Part shown: positions 9,401-18,268 of the stretch, piece by piece
How the letters are laid out: the number at the start of each line of letters is the position of its first letter
How positions within the stretch are numbered: the first letter of the stretch is position 1
Assembly: GCA_027490155.1 (NCBI GenBank)
Contig: JAIXYP010000039.1
Span: forward strand, 57,603-121,602
Origin: Cytophagaceae bacterium
GTDB lineage: Bacteria > Bacteroidota > Bacteroidia > Cytophagales > Flexibacteraceae
DNA: 64,000 bases
Direction of reading: 5' to 3'
The notes under the pieces: model-generated
Told to the model about the DNA's origin: nothing
Databases searched by the model: none
The model's input: the letters and a program-made list of their open reading frames with translations, nothing else
Position numbers and translations under genes: made by a program

Positions 9401-9636
9401 TGAACGCCAAGAAGGAAAGCCGCCGCCCTATCGATGGCGAGATCGTCACCGCTTGTGCCGCTGCTTGTAGCGCTGGTGCCATCATCTTTGGTGACATGAA
9501 CGATGCGGAAAGCAAAATCGCACAGCTTATGGATGCCGAGTCTGGCAAACGTAACTATCAGCTGCTGTCCGAAATCAATACCAATCCTTCGGTGTCTTAC
9601 CTCACCAAAATCCGGAACACTGCCGACAAGGCCTAA
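6451..9636 (+). CDS. actB: ACIII subunit ActB, molybdopterin-oxidoreductase-like/Fe-S protein
   Basis: A 1061-residue iron-sulfur subunit of alternative complex III. A twin-arginine motif, RRDFLK at residues 50-55, and a lipobox-like LAAC (Cys69) indicate Tat export and probable lipid anchoring. The middle resembles molybdopterin oxidoreductases; in characterised ActB proteins this fold carries no cofactor. The C-terminal ferredoxin-like domain has four Cys clusters starting at residues 813 (CIGCGACTIAC), 881 (CQHCNNAPCETVC), 913 (CIGTRYCANNCP) and 972 (CSMC, with CAAAC later). Together these fit three [4Fe-4S] and one [3Fe-4S] cluster. In the complex it relays electrons from the quinol site at ActC to the haems of ActA. 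It sits between actA and actC. Confidence 0.94.
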   Translation: MSEQNKIYWKGLEELTNEPSFVANAEKEFASVPTAPSASSNTLDGLTGQRRDFLKVMGFGMAAVSLAACETPVKKAIPFLNKPEEYDPSIANYYASSYADGGDYCAVLVKTREGRPIKIEGNKLSSVTQGGTSARVQASILSLYDTERFKAPTVRKKETTWAAFDKEVGEKLAEIAGGNGRIAFVTSSIVSPSFKQALAEWIAKYPSTNVVVYDPVSASGILNANKASFGSAFVPSYYFNKADVIVSFSADFLGTWLSSTEYTKQFAAGRKPTADRPHMNRLYSFEANLSLTGSNADYRAPIKPSAEGVYVAALYNAVASALGRPTVAGGSITAHKDTVAQAAKDLVAAAGKSLVVSGSNDVNVQLLVNGINELLGNYGKTIDINTQLLTRQGQDADLAAFVSQAKSGGVQAVIFNDCNPVFDSALGTELKAALGSVSLKVAIASRPDETTEAVDYVAAAHHYLESWGDAEPRTGYYSLTQPAITKIFDTRQALETVLLWSGNTTDAYKYVSSYWANNVYPRQNSYGSFRDFWNYSLHDGIFEVGAPSLRASTAGAVKDSTGNVVMPEVAGVGPFERASPHTASFSADVNAAANAVDGTYKATSTGTDLVIYESIGLGVGRDANNPWLQEFADPVTRACWDNYITIPQSLAKTWGDFKVNEGDTILANLKVGGTTIKVPVLVQPGQAKDTIGLALGYGREVAGKAAKGVGVNAHKLLTIADGAAKYFVANVTVEKTEEKYRVAHVQTHHTIMGRDIVQGSTLNEWKKNPAAGRHIVEVTTGDKGHVPATSMSLWPGHTRPNHAWGMVVDMSACIGCGACTIACQVENNVPVVGKEEVLNRREMHWIRIDRYYSSSYKEGDSLSMKEEAAENPQVVFQPLMCQHCNNAPCETVCPVAATTHSTEGLNQMAYNRCIGTRYCANNCPYKVRRFNWFSYPQNAENFPLNFPTLSDLGRMVLNPDVTVRARGVMEKCSMCVQRLQEGKLNAKKESRRPIDGEIVTACAAACSAGAIIFGDMNDAESKIAQLMDAESGKRNYQLLSEINTNPSVSYLTKIRNTADKA

Positions 9637-9666
9637 TCATACCACTCGTAGCGTTTATCATCATCT

Positions 9667-11109
9667 ATGCAAGTTACATCGCACGTTAGGGAGCCATTAG
9701 TCACCAATGGCAAAACCTGGAAAGACGTCACCGACGACATCTGTCGTCAGGTGGAGGGAAAACCGACGACCACGTGGTACATCGCCATGGTTATCAGCGT
9801 TCTCCTCTTTGGATACGGCACCTACTGTCTCTATCGCACTTGGTGGGACGGAATCGGTCGCTGGGGCCTGAACAAAACTGTCGGCTGGGCATGGGATATC
9901 ACCAACTTCGTATGGTGGGTCGGTATCGGTCACGCTGGTACCCTGATCTCAGCTATTCTCTTGTTGTTCCGCCAGAAGTGGAGAACATCCATCAACCGTG
10001 CAGCTGAGGCTATGACCATTTTTGCGGTATTTTGCGCAGGTTCATTCATCCTGATGCACATGGGCCGCACTTGGTTGGCCTATTGGGCGCTGCCATTGGG
10101 CAACACATTTGGCTCATTGTGGCCAAACTTCAACTCGCCCCTCGTTTGGGACGTGTTCGCGATCTCGACTTACCTTACTGTTTCTGTGGTGTTTTGGTAC
10201 ATCGGTCTAATCCCTGACCTTGCTACCATCCGTGACCGTGCACAGAACCCGATTAGCCGTTTCGTTTATGGTATGCTGAGCTTCGGCTGGAACGGTGGTG
10301 CTAAAGACTGGCAGCGTTATGAGGCCGTATCATTGGTATTGGCTGGTGTATCTACCCCACTCGTACTTTCGGTCCATACCATTGTAAGCTTTGACTTTGC
10401 AACCTCCCTTATTCCGGGCTGGCACACGACCATTTTCCCTCCATACTTCGTTGCTGGTGCTATTTTCTCTGGCTTTGCGATGGTATTGACCCTGATGTTG
10501 GTGACCCGTGTAGTCTTCAAACTAGAAGACTACATCACAATGGCCCACATCGAGAGCATGAACAAAATCATTATGCTTACTGGTAGCATCGTAGGTGTTG
10601 CTTATATCACTGAGTTTTTCATCGCTTGGTATAGCGGTGTAGAGTACGAACAATACGCTTTCATCAACCGGGCCACTGGTCCGTACTGGTGGGCCTACTG
10701 GTCGATGATGACCTGTAACGTAATCTCTCCACAGTTGTTCTGGTTCAAGGCCGTTCGTCGTAGCATTGCTGCAACATTCATCCTCTCGATCATCGTTAAC
10801 ATCGGTATGTGGTTCGAGCGTTTTGTGATTATCGTGACCTCCCTACACCGTGACTACTTGCCAAGCAGCTGGGCTTATTTCAGCCCAACGATGTACGACA
10901 TTGGTGACTACATCTTCTCTTTCGGCTTGTTCTTTACGTTCTTCTTCTTGTTTGCTAAGTTCCTTCCGGTCATCAACATGGCAGAGGTAAAAGCAGTCCT
11001 GAAGAGCTCTGGCGAGAAAAGCAGCGAAGGCTATGGCAAAGTTATCCATGGTGTTGCCCAAGGCACCGCTGCGGTCCCTCACCATAGCCCAGGCAAGTCT
11101 GACGTCTAG
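9667..11109 (+). CDS. actC: ACIII subunit ActC, NrfD-type quinol-oxidising membrane protein
   Basis: A 480-residue polytopic membrane protein of the NrfD/PsrC family with about ten predicted transmembrane helices (for example [45 protein letters not shown]). In alternative complex III this family binds and oxidises quinol on the periplasmic side and passes electrons to the Fe-S chain of ActB; a proton-translocation role has been proposed. The gene starts 30 bases after the actB stop, indicating cotranscription. The sequence has an N-terminal cytoplasmic-looking segment ([15 protein letters not shown]) that is typical of bacteroidete ActC. There are no gaps or frameshifts. Confidence 0.94.
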   Translation: MQVTSHVREPLVTNGKTWKDVTDDICRQVEGKPTTTWYIAMVISVLLFGYGTYCLYRTWWDGIGRWGLNKTVGWAWDITNFVWWVGIGHAGTLISAILLLFRQKWRTSINRAAEAMTIFAVFCAGSFILMHMGRTWLAYWALPLGNTFGSLWPNFNSPLVWDVFAISTYLTVSVVFWYIGLIPDLATIRDRAQNPISRFVYGMLSFGWNGGAKDWQRYEAVSLVLAGVSTPLVLSVHTIVSFDFATSLIPGWHTTIFPPYFVAGAIFSGFAMVLTLMLVTRVVFKLEDYITMAHIESMNKIIMLTGSIVGVAYITEFFIAWYSGVEYEQYAFINRATGPYWWAYWSMMTCNVISPQLFWFKAVRRSIAATFILSIIVNIGMWFERFVIIVTSLHRDYLPSSWAYFSPTMYDIGDYIFSFGLFFTFFFLFAKFLPVINMAEVKAVLKSSGEKSSEGYGKVIHGVAQGTAAVPHHSPGKSDV

Positions 11110-11181
11110 TCATTCAGTTGCCGCCAGTACCTACTAAGTCCCCTCAAATAAACATCCACTGCAACCCCAGCGCGTTTAGCC

Positions 11182-11712
11182 ATGTCTGCAGCAACTAATT
11201 TTCTGGTCGGAGTCTACGAAGATGACGACGTAATCATGCAAGCCTGTGCTGACATTCGTCAGCAAGGTGTCAAGATTCACGAAGTTTATTCGCCCTTCCC
11301 AATCCACGGTATTGACCCTGTCCTTGGATACAAAAGGTCACGCCTCAATGTGGCAGCCTTTATGTTCGGTATCACAGGTACGATCATTGCCTTCTCGATG
11401 CAAGTCATCATGATGGGTTATGATTGGCCGATGAACATCGGTGGCAAACCTCAGGTTGCGGTCCCGTCCTTTGTGCCGGTTTCGTTCGAGATGACCATCC
11501 TGATGGCATCCTTGGGCATGGTCTTTACCTTCCTAGTTGTTAGTGGCCTAGGGCCAGGGGCTCGTAAGTTGGTGCTGGATCCACGTTTCAGTGACGATAA
11601 GTTCATTTTGGCCATCGACGTTGACAAAAACACTTTGTCGATGGAAGACATGGCCAACTTGCTCAAGCGCACTGGTGCTACCGAGGTCAGCCATAAGGAA
11701 GTTACAGCCTAG
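11182..11712 (+). CDS. actD: ACIII subunit ActD (DUF3341)
   Basis: A 176-residue protein with a soluble N-terminal domain (FLVGVYEDDDVIMQACADIR), two transmembrane helices (about residues 54-75 and 97-118) and a cytoplasmic C-terminal tail, which matches the DUF3341 architecture of ActD. In known ACIII structures it is a peripheral-to-membrane scaffold contacting ActC and ActF, and it binds no redox cofactor. The motif VYSPFPIHGID near residue 35 is characteristic of the family. It lies between actC and actE with gaps of 72 and 84 bases. Confidence 0.93.
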   Translation: MSAATNFLVGVYEDDDVIMQACADIRQQGVKIHEVYSPFPIHGIDPVLGYKRSRLNVAAFMFGITGTIIAFSMQVIMMGYDWPMNIGGKPQVAVPSFVPVSFEMTILMASLGMVFTFLVVSGLGPGARKLVLDPRFSDDKFILAIDVDKNTLSMEDMANLLKRTGATEVSHKEVTA

Positions 11713-11796
11713 GTTTGTGCTTCTGGCCAGCAGTCCTGACCATATTACCTCCTACTAATCTCATCATTACAGCGACAAGCCTTTCAACAGCTGACA

Positions 11797-12447
11797 ATGT
11801 TCAATAGTCGTCCCCAAAAGTTTGCCAAGTCGTTCGCGGTGTTTGCCACCACGGTTGCGATGGCGGGTCTGTTGGCCTCTTGTGGTCAAGACCGTAACGA
11901 TACTGGTATCGAGTACGCCCCACAGATGTACCATACCATCCCGTACGATCCATACAGCCAGGTCACTGATACCAGCAGCGAGTATTTCAATACCAACAGG
12001 CTCAACCCTGGCGGAACGAATATGCGCAAGCCTGCCGCCAACACTGTTGCACGTAAGTTCTATGCAGGTACGCCTCGCACCGAGCTCGCCAAAACGGTTA
12101 TGATCTATGACAACCTCATCGCTGATAGCGTTGAGTTAAGCGGACGTATCCTGAAGAATCCGTTGGTGCCAACTGAGGCGCTTTTGGCTCAGGGCGAAAC
12201 GTTGTATCTGCGCTATTGCAGCCCTTGCCATGGTGCAGGTGGTGCTGGCGACGGTAAAGTGGCTGAGAAGTATAAAGGCGTGCCAAACTACAGCACAGGT
12301 CGTTATGCGACTTTGCCAGAGGGGCACATCTTCCATACCATCACGTTTGGCAAAGGCAGGATGTGGCCACATGGCTCACAAATCAACCCTGAAGACCGCT
12401 GGAAAATCGTCATGTACGTCCAGAAGTTGCAAAAGGGCCAGAGCTAG
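11797..12447 (+). CDS. actE: ACIII subunit ActE, monohaem cytochrome c lipoprotein
   Basis: A 216-residue exported cytochrome. The N-terminus has a signal helix and the lipobox LLASC (Cys29), so it should be a membrane-anchored periplasmic lipoprotein. A single haem motif CSPCHGAGG starts at residue 141. A likely axial Met lies in GRMWPHG near the C-terminus. In alternative complex III, ActE is the monohaem subunit that sits next to the ActA haems and can hand electrons on towards the oxidase. With the six motifs in ActA, the locus encodes seven c-type haems. Confidence 0.93.
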   Translation: MFNSRPQKFAKSFAVFATTVAMAGLLASCGQDRNDTGIEYAPQMYHTIPYDPYSQVTDTSSEYFNTNRLNPGGTNMRKPAANTVARKFYAGTPRTELAKTVMIYDNLIADSVELSGRILKNPLVPTEALLAQGETLYLRYCSPCHGAGGAGDGKVAEKYKGVPNYSTGRYATLPEGHIFHTITFGKGRMWPHGSQINPEDRWKIVMYVQKLQKGQS

Positions 12448-12518
12448 GCTTTACCTTTTGGCTTTCTAAAGTTCTTTTCAGTAAACACTCGTTTCAGACA
12501 GATTATTAAGTTTTATAC

Positions 12519-13982
12519 ATGGGAGCTCATTCTCACAAGTCCGTAAACCTAACCGACCGCTACGTCTTTGACGGAGCCGGTCAGCGCCGTGTCATCATTG
12601 GTATGGTCGTAGGCTTAGCTATGTTTGCCTTAGGGGTCATCCTGATGATTAGTGGAGTCGGGATGTCGCATGACGACCATGGCGCATCAGCTGGCCATGG
12701 TACTGAGGCGCATGCCACTGCTGGTCATGATGCCCATGCTGCTGCTCCTGCTGACCATGGCAAATCCGATGCGCATGCAGAGGCTGGCCATGACGCCAAA
12801 GCAACCGCTGGCCACGACGCACATGCTGCCGCTGGTCACGAAGCTGCTGCCGCCCATGCTGACCACCACGGACCTACTTGGTTGACCCGTGTTTATGCCA
12901 ACCTTTGGCTTAACTCTTTGTTCTTCTTTGGTATTGCCCTTTGTGGCGTGTTCTTCGTAGCGATTAACTATGCTGCTTGGGCTGGTTGGTCTGCTGGTTT
13001 TATCCGCATCCCGATGGCTTTCGGTAGCTACCTGCCAGTAGGTGGTGCTTTTATCCTTGCCGTATTCTTGCTAGGCCATAGCGAGCTGTTCCACTGGACA
13101 GACGCTAGCCTCTATGACAAAGCAAGCCCTAATTTCGACCCAATCCTTTATGGTAAAAAGGCGTTTTTGAACTTGCCATTCTACCTGTCACGTATGGTGT
13201 TCTTCATTGGTGTTTGGTTCTTGCTTTGGCGTATGATCCGTGCACTATCTGTTAAAGAAGATGCAGAGGGTGGACCTAAAGTCACTAAGTTCTATGACAA
13301 GATCATCGTTTTGGCTGCGGTATTCATCATCACCTTCGCCGTCGGCACTAGCATGATGGCTTGGGACTGGACCATGTCAATCGACTCGCACTGGTACAGC
13401 ACCTTGTTCGGATGGTATCATTTTGCTTCGTGGTGGGTTTCTGCTCTTAGCACCATCGCACTAACCGTGATTTATCTTAAGGAGAAAGGCCACTTGCAAC
13501 ACGTCAACGAGAACCACATCCATGACCTTGGCAAGTTTATGTTCGGCTTCTCTGTGTTCTGGACCTATCTCTGGTTCTCTCAGTTCATGTTGATCTATTA
13601 TGCCAACATCCCAGAAGAGATTGCTTACTTCTACAACCGGATTGATGCTTGGGATCAACACTATCGTTTAGGCTTCTTCTTCATGCTGGTGCCGAACTTC
13701 TTGTTCCCGCTCTTGTTCCTGATGACCCGTGCTAGCAAGCGTAGTTTCTTGTTGATCAAAATTGCGGCTTTCGCCATCCTAGGTGGTCACTACCTCGATT
13801 TCTACAACATGATTATGCCTGGCACAGCCAAAGACCTTGGTGGTTTCGGCTTCACAGAGTTTGGTGCCTTGTTGTTTTTCGCTTGTTTGTTCATCTACGT
13901 CGTGAGCAAATCTGTGGCTAGTCTGCCCCTGGTTCCGAAAAATCACCCGATGTTGGAAGAAAGTATCCACCACGATATCTAG
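12519..13982 (+). CDS. actF: ACIII subunit ActF, membrane protein with His-rich insert
   Basis: A 487-residue polytopic membrane subunit of alternative complex III, structurally related to ActC but without a known cofactor. After the first transmembrane helix (residues ~25-48) comes a low-complexity loop at 51-117 containing 15 His with Ala, Gly and Asp, followed by about nine further helices. The loop is not needed for the ActF fold and is unusual. It could bind metal or buffer protons on the periplasmic face, but that is inference. The rest (DWTMSIDSHWYSTLFGWYHFASW, YANIPEEIAYF) matches ActF well. It is followed 72 bases on by coxB. Confidence 0.93.
   Translation: MGAHSHKSVNLTDRYVFDGAGQRRVIIGMVVGLAMFALGVILMISGVGMSHDDHGASAGHGTEAHATAGHDAHAAAPADHGKSDAHAEAGHDAKATAGHDAHAAAGHEAAAAHADHHGPTWLTRVYANLWLNSLFFFGIALCGVFFVAINYAAWAGWSAGFIRIPMAFGSYLPVGGAFILAVFLLGHSELFHWTDASLYDKASPNFDPILYGKKAFLNLPFYLSRMVFFIGVWFLLWRMIRALSVKEDAEGGPKVTKFYDKIIVLAAVFIITFAVGTSMMAWDWTMSIDSHWYSTLFGWYHFASWWVSALSTIALTVIYLKEKGHLQHVNENHIHDLGKFMFGFSVFWTYLWFSQFMLIYYANIPEEIAYFYNRIDAWDQHYRLGFFFMLVPNFLFPLLFLMTRASKRSFLLIKIAAFAILGGHYLDFYNMIMPGTAKDLGGFGFTEFGALLFFACLFIYVVSKSVASLPLVPKNHPMLEESIHHDI
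12669..12869 (+). repeat. Imperfect His/Ala repeat segment inside actF
   Basis: These bases encode residues 51-117 of ActF, in which AGHDAH-like units recur at about residues 68-73 and 97-102, with shorter GHxA units between. Fifteen of 67 residues are His. The variable spacing suggests expansion by slippage or unequal recombination. Confidence 0.6.
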
Positions 13983-14054
13983 AAGCCAAACAATCCTACT
14001 TCACACGGAGTCATATCCTTAACAATACAGTAGTTCACTGATCCCCCCTTTCAG

Positions 14055-15131
14055 ATGACAACGATTCTCTTTATAGGTGCCATTCTTTTGCTCGTCATCT
14101 TCGGCATGTTGCTGAAGGTCCAGAGCATGGTCGATGTTGTTCGCGGCTCGTTCACTAAGCGCGCTGGTTTCAGCAACCAAGTTAATGCCGTGTTGTTTCT
14201 GATCTTTTTGGTCGTTGGTCTTGGCCTCTTTTACTGGATTACAGTTGACTCAAGGCAATACTACCTACCCGAAGCTGCTTCGGAGCACGGTCCAAAAATT
14301 GACAATCAGTTTTGGACAACCATGATCATTATTACGATCGTGTTTGTTGGTACCCACTTGTTGCTATTTACGTTCCCGTACCTCTATCAATTCAAGGAAA
14401 GCCGTAAGGCTACCTTTTTTCCTGACAACCACAAGTTGGAGTTTGTCTGGACCATCATCCCGGCCATTGTGTTGACCATCTTGGTCCTTGGTGGTTATAA
14501 AGTTTGGTCTGAGGTTACTTCGCCAGCACCTGCCAATCACATTTCTTTCGAGATCGTCGGCAAACAGTTTAACTGGATGTTGCGTTATCCTGGTAAGGAT
14601 GGTATCCTCGGCAAGCATAATTTCCGGAAGATCGATGCAACTAATACCCTTGGCATCGATTTTACAGACAAAAATGCACTAGATGACTTTATGCCTGGCG
14701 AAATTCACATCCCGGTTGGCATCCCTGTTAAATTCAACATCCGCTCGCGTGATGTATTGCACTCAGTGTTCGCTATCCACTTCCGTCAGAAGATGGACGC
14801 AGTACCCGGTATGCCAACCAGCTTCTGGTTTACGCCTACCAAAACCACTGCTGACATGCGTGCCGAAACTGGTAACCCGAATTTTACCTACGAAATCGCC
14901 TGTACTGAGGTTTGTGGCGCCGGTCACTTTGGTATGAAGTCTAAGATTGTCGTTGACGAGCCTGAAGACTATGCCAAGTGGTTGGAGACCCAACAAAGTT
15001 TCCTAAGCCAAAATCCTGACTACATCAAGGATGTGCCGGAAAACCTCCGGAGCCTTGCCGAGCAACAACTACCTAAGCAAGCTGTAACTGACAGTACTAC
15101 TGTCGTTAAGGCCGCCGCTTCAATTCAATAA
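14055..15131 (+). CDS. coxB: Cytochrome c oxidase subunit II (CuA)
   Basis: A 358-residue oxidase subunit II carrying the CuA electron-entry site. Ligands are visible as His236 (DVLHS) and the cluster Cys283-x3-Cys287-x3-His291-x2-Met294 (CTEVCGAGHFGM). The N-terminus has three hydrophobic helices instead of the usual two, as is common in Bacteroidota. The Trp-bearing SFWFTPTKTT stretch precedes the CuA loop. There is no fused cytochrome c domain, so this is a caa3-like partner fed directly by ActA/ActE instead of a true fused caa3. It lies directly after actF and 32 bases before coxA, consistent with an ACIII-oxidase supercomplex. Confidence 0.95.
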   Translation: MTTILFIGAILLLVIFGMLLKVQSMVDVVRGSFTKRAGFSNQVNAVLFLIFLVVGLGLFYWITVDSRQYYLPEAASEHGPKIDNQFWTTMIIITIVFVGTHLLLFTFPYLYQFKESRKATFFPDNHKLEFVWTIIPAIVLTILVLGGYKVWSEVTSPAPANHISFEIVGKQFNWMLRYPGKDGILGKHNFRKIDATNTLGIDFTDKNALDDFMPGEIHIPVGIPVKFNIRSRDVLHSVFAIHFRQKMDAVPGMPTSFWFTPTKTTADMRAETGNPNFTYEIACTEVCGAGHFGMKSKIVVDEPEDYAKWLETQQSFLSQNPDYIKDVPENLRSLAEQQLPKQAVTDSTTVVKAAASIQ

Positions 15132-15163
15132 TCTATTAGTCTAGCATAAATTCACCAACTACT

Positions 15164-17068
15164 ATGGCAACGCAGGACGTACACGCCGCCACTCTGGACC
15201 ACGCTCATGCAGCGGGCCACGGCCACGACCACCATGATGATCACGACGAGCACCATGAGCAGAGCTTTATTCGCAAATATGTCTTCAGCGAGGACCACAA
15301 GATCATTGCGAAGCAGTTTCTAATCACAGGCCTTTTGTGGGCGCTGTTGGGTGGTGCGCTTTCGATGCTCTTTAGGCTCCAACTTGGTTTCCCGAATATG
15401 GACTGGACTTGGCTTAAGCCTGTCCTGGGTAACTGGATTGTTGACAATAAACTTGACCCTAACTTCTATCTAGCTATGGTCACGATGCACGGCACCATTA
15501 TGGTGTTCTTCGTCCTGACAGCTGGTCTGAGTGGTACATTTTCGAACTTCCTGATCCCGCTTCAGGTTGGTGCTCGGGACATGGCCTCAGGTTTTCTGAA
15601 TATGCTCTCTTACTGGTTCTTCTTCATCAGCTCAGCCTTGATGTTGATCAGCCTTTTCATTGAGACCGGCCCTGCTTCTGGCGGTTGGGTTATCTACCCA
15701 CCACTTAGTGCTTTGCCACAGGCGATGCCTGGATCTGGCATGGGTATGACCCTTTGGTTGACCTCTATGGCAATCTTTATTGCAAGCTCGTTGTTGGGTA
15801 GTATCAACTACATCAGTACTGTCATCAACCTTCGTACCCGGGGGATGACCTTTACCCGCATGCCATTGACAATTTGGGCATTTTTCCTGACTGCTGTCAT
15901 CGGTATCCTGTCGTTCCCTGTTCTGTTCTCAGCTGCTCTGTTGTTGATCTTTGATCGCAGCTTTGGAACTAGCTTCTACCTCAGCGAGATCTACATCAAT
16001 GGTCAGCCGTTGGATAACATGGGTGGTTCGCCGATCTTGTTCCAGCACTTGTTCTGGTTCCTTGGTCACCCAGAAGTTTACATCGTATTGTTGCCGGCTC
16101 TTGGTATTACTTCCGAGGTCATCGCAACCATGTCACGCAAGCCAATTTTCGGCTATCGTGCCATGATCGGCTCCATGATCGTCATTGCATTCTTGTCGTT
16201 CATCGTCTGGGCTCACCACATGTTCGTTACCGGCATGAATCCGTTCCTCGGCACGATCTTCATGTTCCTGACCCTGATCATTGCCGTTCCATCAGCTGTT
16301 AAGGCCTTTAACTACATCACAACACTCTGGCGTGGTAATATCATCTTTACCCCAGCTATGTTGTTCTCGATTGGTTTGGTGTCCTTGTTCATCAGCGGTG
16401 GTCTTACAGGTATCGCCCTTGGCAATAGCGCCATCGATATCCAGTTGCATGATACCTACTTCGTTGTTGCCCACTTCCACTTGGTTATGGGTTCTGCCTC
16501 CTTCTTCGGTATGATGGCTGGTGTTTACCATTGGTTCCCTAAAATGTTTGGACGTATGATGAACGAGAAACTCGGCTATATCCACTTCTGGATGACTTTT
16601 GCTGGTGTTTACTTGGTCTTCTTCCCGATGCACTACATTGGTATCTCTGGTTTCCCACGTCGCTATTACAGCTTCACGAGCTACGATACCTTCAATATGT
16701 ACCAGGACCTGAACAGCTTCATTAGTGTTGCTGCTATCATCACCTTTAGTTCGCAGTTGATCTTCGGATTCAACTTCTTCTACAGCATCTTCCGTGGACG
16801 TCGTGCCACCCAGAATCCTTGGTTGTCAAACTCACTCGAGTGGACGGCACCAATCAATGCTGGTCATGGCAACTGGGTAGGTGCCATCCCTAACGTATAT
16901 CGTTGGCCTTATGACTACAGCAAACCTGGCCATGCACTTGACTACATTCCGCAGAACGTCCCACACTGGGAGACTGTCGAAAGTAACCTAGACCACGAAA
17001 ACGACCTGATCGCTTTCGAGCGCGAGATGGAAGCCGAAGCATTGGCTGATCCACAAAGTGCCCACTAG
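15164..17068 (+). CDS. coxA: Cytochrome c oxidase subunit I (A1-type haem-copper oxidase)
   Basis: A 634-residue catalytic subunit with about twelve helices. The metal ligands are all present: His109 and His439 for the low-spin haem, His437 for the high-spin haem, and His302, His351 and His352 for CuB, with Tyr306 in HPEVY for the His-Tyr cross-link. Glu304 in the same motif and Asp in VGARDMA mark an A1-type D-channel. The first 31 residues contain ten His (DHAHAAGHGHDHHDDHDEHH), a tail not needed for the oxidase fold. A strong hairpin terminator follows directly, before ctaA. Confidence 0.96.
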   Translation: MATQDVHAATLDHAHAAGHGHDHHDDHDEHHEQSFIRKYVFSEDHKIIAKQFLITGLLWALLGGALSMLFRLQLGFPNMDWTWLKPVLGNWIVDNKLDPNFYLAMVTMHGTIMVFFVLTAGLSGTFSNFLIPLQVGARDMASGFLNMLSYWFFFISSALMLISLFIETGPASGGWVIYPPLSALPQAMPGSGMGMTLWLTSMAIFIASSLLGSINYISTVINLRTRGMTFTRMPLTIWAFFLTAVIGILSFPVLFSAALLLIFDRSFGTSFYLSEIYINGQPLDNMGGSPILFQHLFWFLGHPEVYIVLLPALGITSEVIATMSRKPIFGYRAMIGSMIVIAFLSFIVWAHHMFVTGMNPFLGTIFMFLTLIIAVPSAVKAFNYITTLWRGNIIFTPAMLFSIGLVSLFISGGLTGIALGNSAIDIQLHDTYFVVAHFHLVMGSASFFGMMAGVYHWFPKMFGRMMNEKLGYIHFWMTFAGVYLVFFPMHYIGISGFPRRYYSFTSYDTFNMYQDLNSFISVAAIITFSSQLIFGFNFFYSIFRGRRATQNPWLSNSLEWTAPINAGHGNWVGAIPNVYRWPYDYSKPGHALDYIPQNVPHWETVESNLDHENDLIAFEREMEAEALADPQSAH

Positions 17069-17088
17069 GCCTTTATCACATTTCGAAC

Positions 17089-17120
17089 AAGGGGAGGGTG
17101 GAAACCTTCCCCTTTTTGTT
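17089..17120 (+). terminator. Intrinsic terminator between coxA and ctaA
   Basis: AAGGGGAGGG (17089-17098) pairs with CCTTCCCCTT (17105-17114), one G-U wobble, loop of 6 bases, then TTTGTT. This is a good rho-independent terminator lying inside the operon, so it may limit readthrough into ctaA. Confidence 0.7.
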
Positions 17121-17128
17121 GACCCATT

Positions 17129-18220
17129 ATGCCACTTAGCGGCAGACCTATGACAGAATTACAGCGTTATCGTCGGTGGGCGCTCTGGACCATCTATGCC
17201 GTCTATTTTTTGATCCTTGTTGGTGGCATCGTACGTGCTACAGGGTCTGGGATGGGCTGTCCCGACTGGCCTAAGTGCTTTGGTCGTTGGATACCACCTA
17301 CCAATATTGCTGAGTTGCCAGCGGACTACAAGGACGTCTATCGTGCCAAACGCATTCAGAAGAACGAGCGTGTCGCCAAGATGCTGACCGCATTGGGTTT
17401 CGATGGTGCTGCCAAGCAGATCGTTTCTAATCCTGCCATCGGTATCGAGACTGATTTCAACCCAGTCAAGACCTGGATCGAGTACATCAATCGGCTGATA
17501 GGTGTCCTGATCGGTTTGCTAATCGTTGGGACAACTTGGTTTGGTTGGCGGGTGCGGCATCATAGCCAGCCTGTTTTGTGGCTGTCTGTTTTGGGTCTGG
17601 TTTTAGTATTGTTCCAGGCTTGGTTGGGGTCTATCGTGGTGTCGGCCAATTTGCTGCCCTTTATCGTGACGCTACACATGCTGTTGGCCCTAGCCTTGGT
17701 TGGTGTACTTATCTACGCCATGGTGTTAGCGACAACCGACTACGTTGGCCTTGGCCTTGTGCAAACTAGTGACAATACCGTTGGCCTACGCCTCTTGACA
17801 TGGGGTACCTTGACAGTGTACATTGCACAAATGATGCTTGGTACACAAGTTCGCGAGCAGATCGATGTTTTGCTGACCAGCACTTATGCCCATGATCGCA
17901 CAGGTATCGTGGAGGCTGTGGGTAGCTTTTTCCTGATCCATCGAGGCTTGTCCTATGGAGTGATGTTGGTTTTGTTCTTGCAGACACGGAAGTTCAAACA
18001 GATTGCTGCTACGGGTGGTTTGGTTAATAAGCTCATCAGGTATCAGCAGATTGTTGTTGCGGGTTCGCTCCTGACCGGAGTGGCAATGGCCTACCTCGGA
18101 CTGCCGCCAGCTGCCCAGCCAATACATTTGTTATTAGGCAGCGGTTTAATTGGCTTCCAACTAGTGGTTGTGTTACTTTTGCAGTACGAAAGCCAAAAGA
18201 CGAATGCAACACTGGCCTGA
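17129..18220 (+). CDS. ctaA: Haem A synthase (COX15/CtaA)
   Basis: A 363-residue membrane protein that oxidises the C8 methyl of haem O to the formyl group of haem A, needed by the oxidase just upstream. The family motif VGGIVRATGSGMGCPDWPKC lies at the first helix, with the paired Cys in the following loop. About eight helices follow, with conserved His in TLHMLLAL and LIHRGLS. The Met at 17150 (MTELQRYRRW) is an equally good start; the upstream ATG would add seven residues and lies only 8 bases after the terminator hairpin. ctaB starts 12-48 bases downstream. Confidence 0.93.
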   Translation: MPLSGRPMTELQRYRRWALWTIYAVYFLILVGGIVRATGSGMGCPDWPKCFGRWIPPTNIAELPADYKDVYRAKRIQKNERVAKMLTALGFDGAAKQIVSNPAIGIETDFNPVKTWIEYINRLIGVLIGLLIVGTTWFGWRVRHHSQPVLWLSVLGLVLVLFQAWLGSIVVSANLLPFIVTLHMLLALALVGVLIYAMVLATTDYVGLGLVQTSDNTVGLRLLTWGTLTVYIAQMMLGTQVREQIDVLLTSTYAHDRTGIVEAVGSFFLIHRGLSYGVMLVLFLQTRKFKQIAATGGLVNKLIRYQQIVVAGSLLTGVAMAYLGLPPAAQPIHLLLGSGLIGFQLVVVLLLQYESQKTNATLA

Positions 18221-18268
18221 TAGGCTCCTTTTGTGTTTGCTACTTTTTTATCACCGTTCCTACGTACC

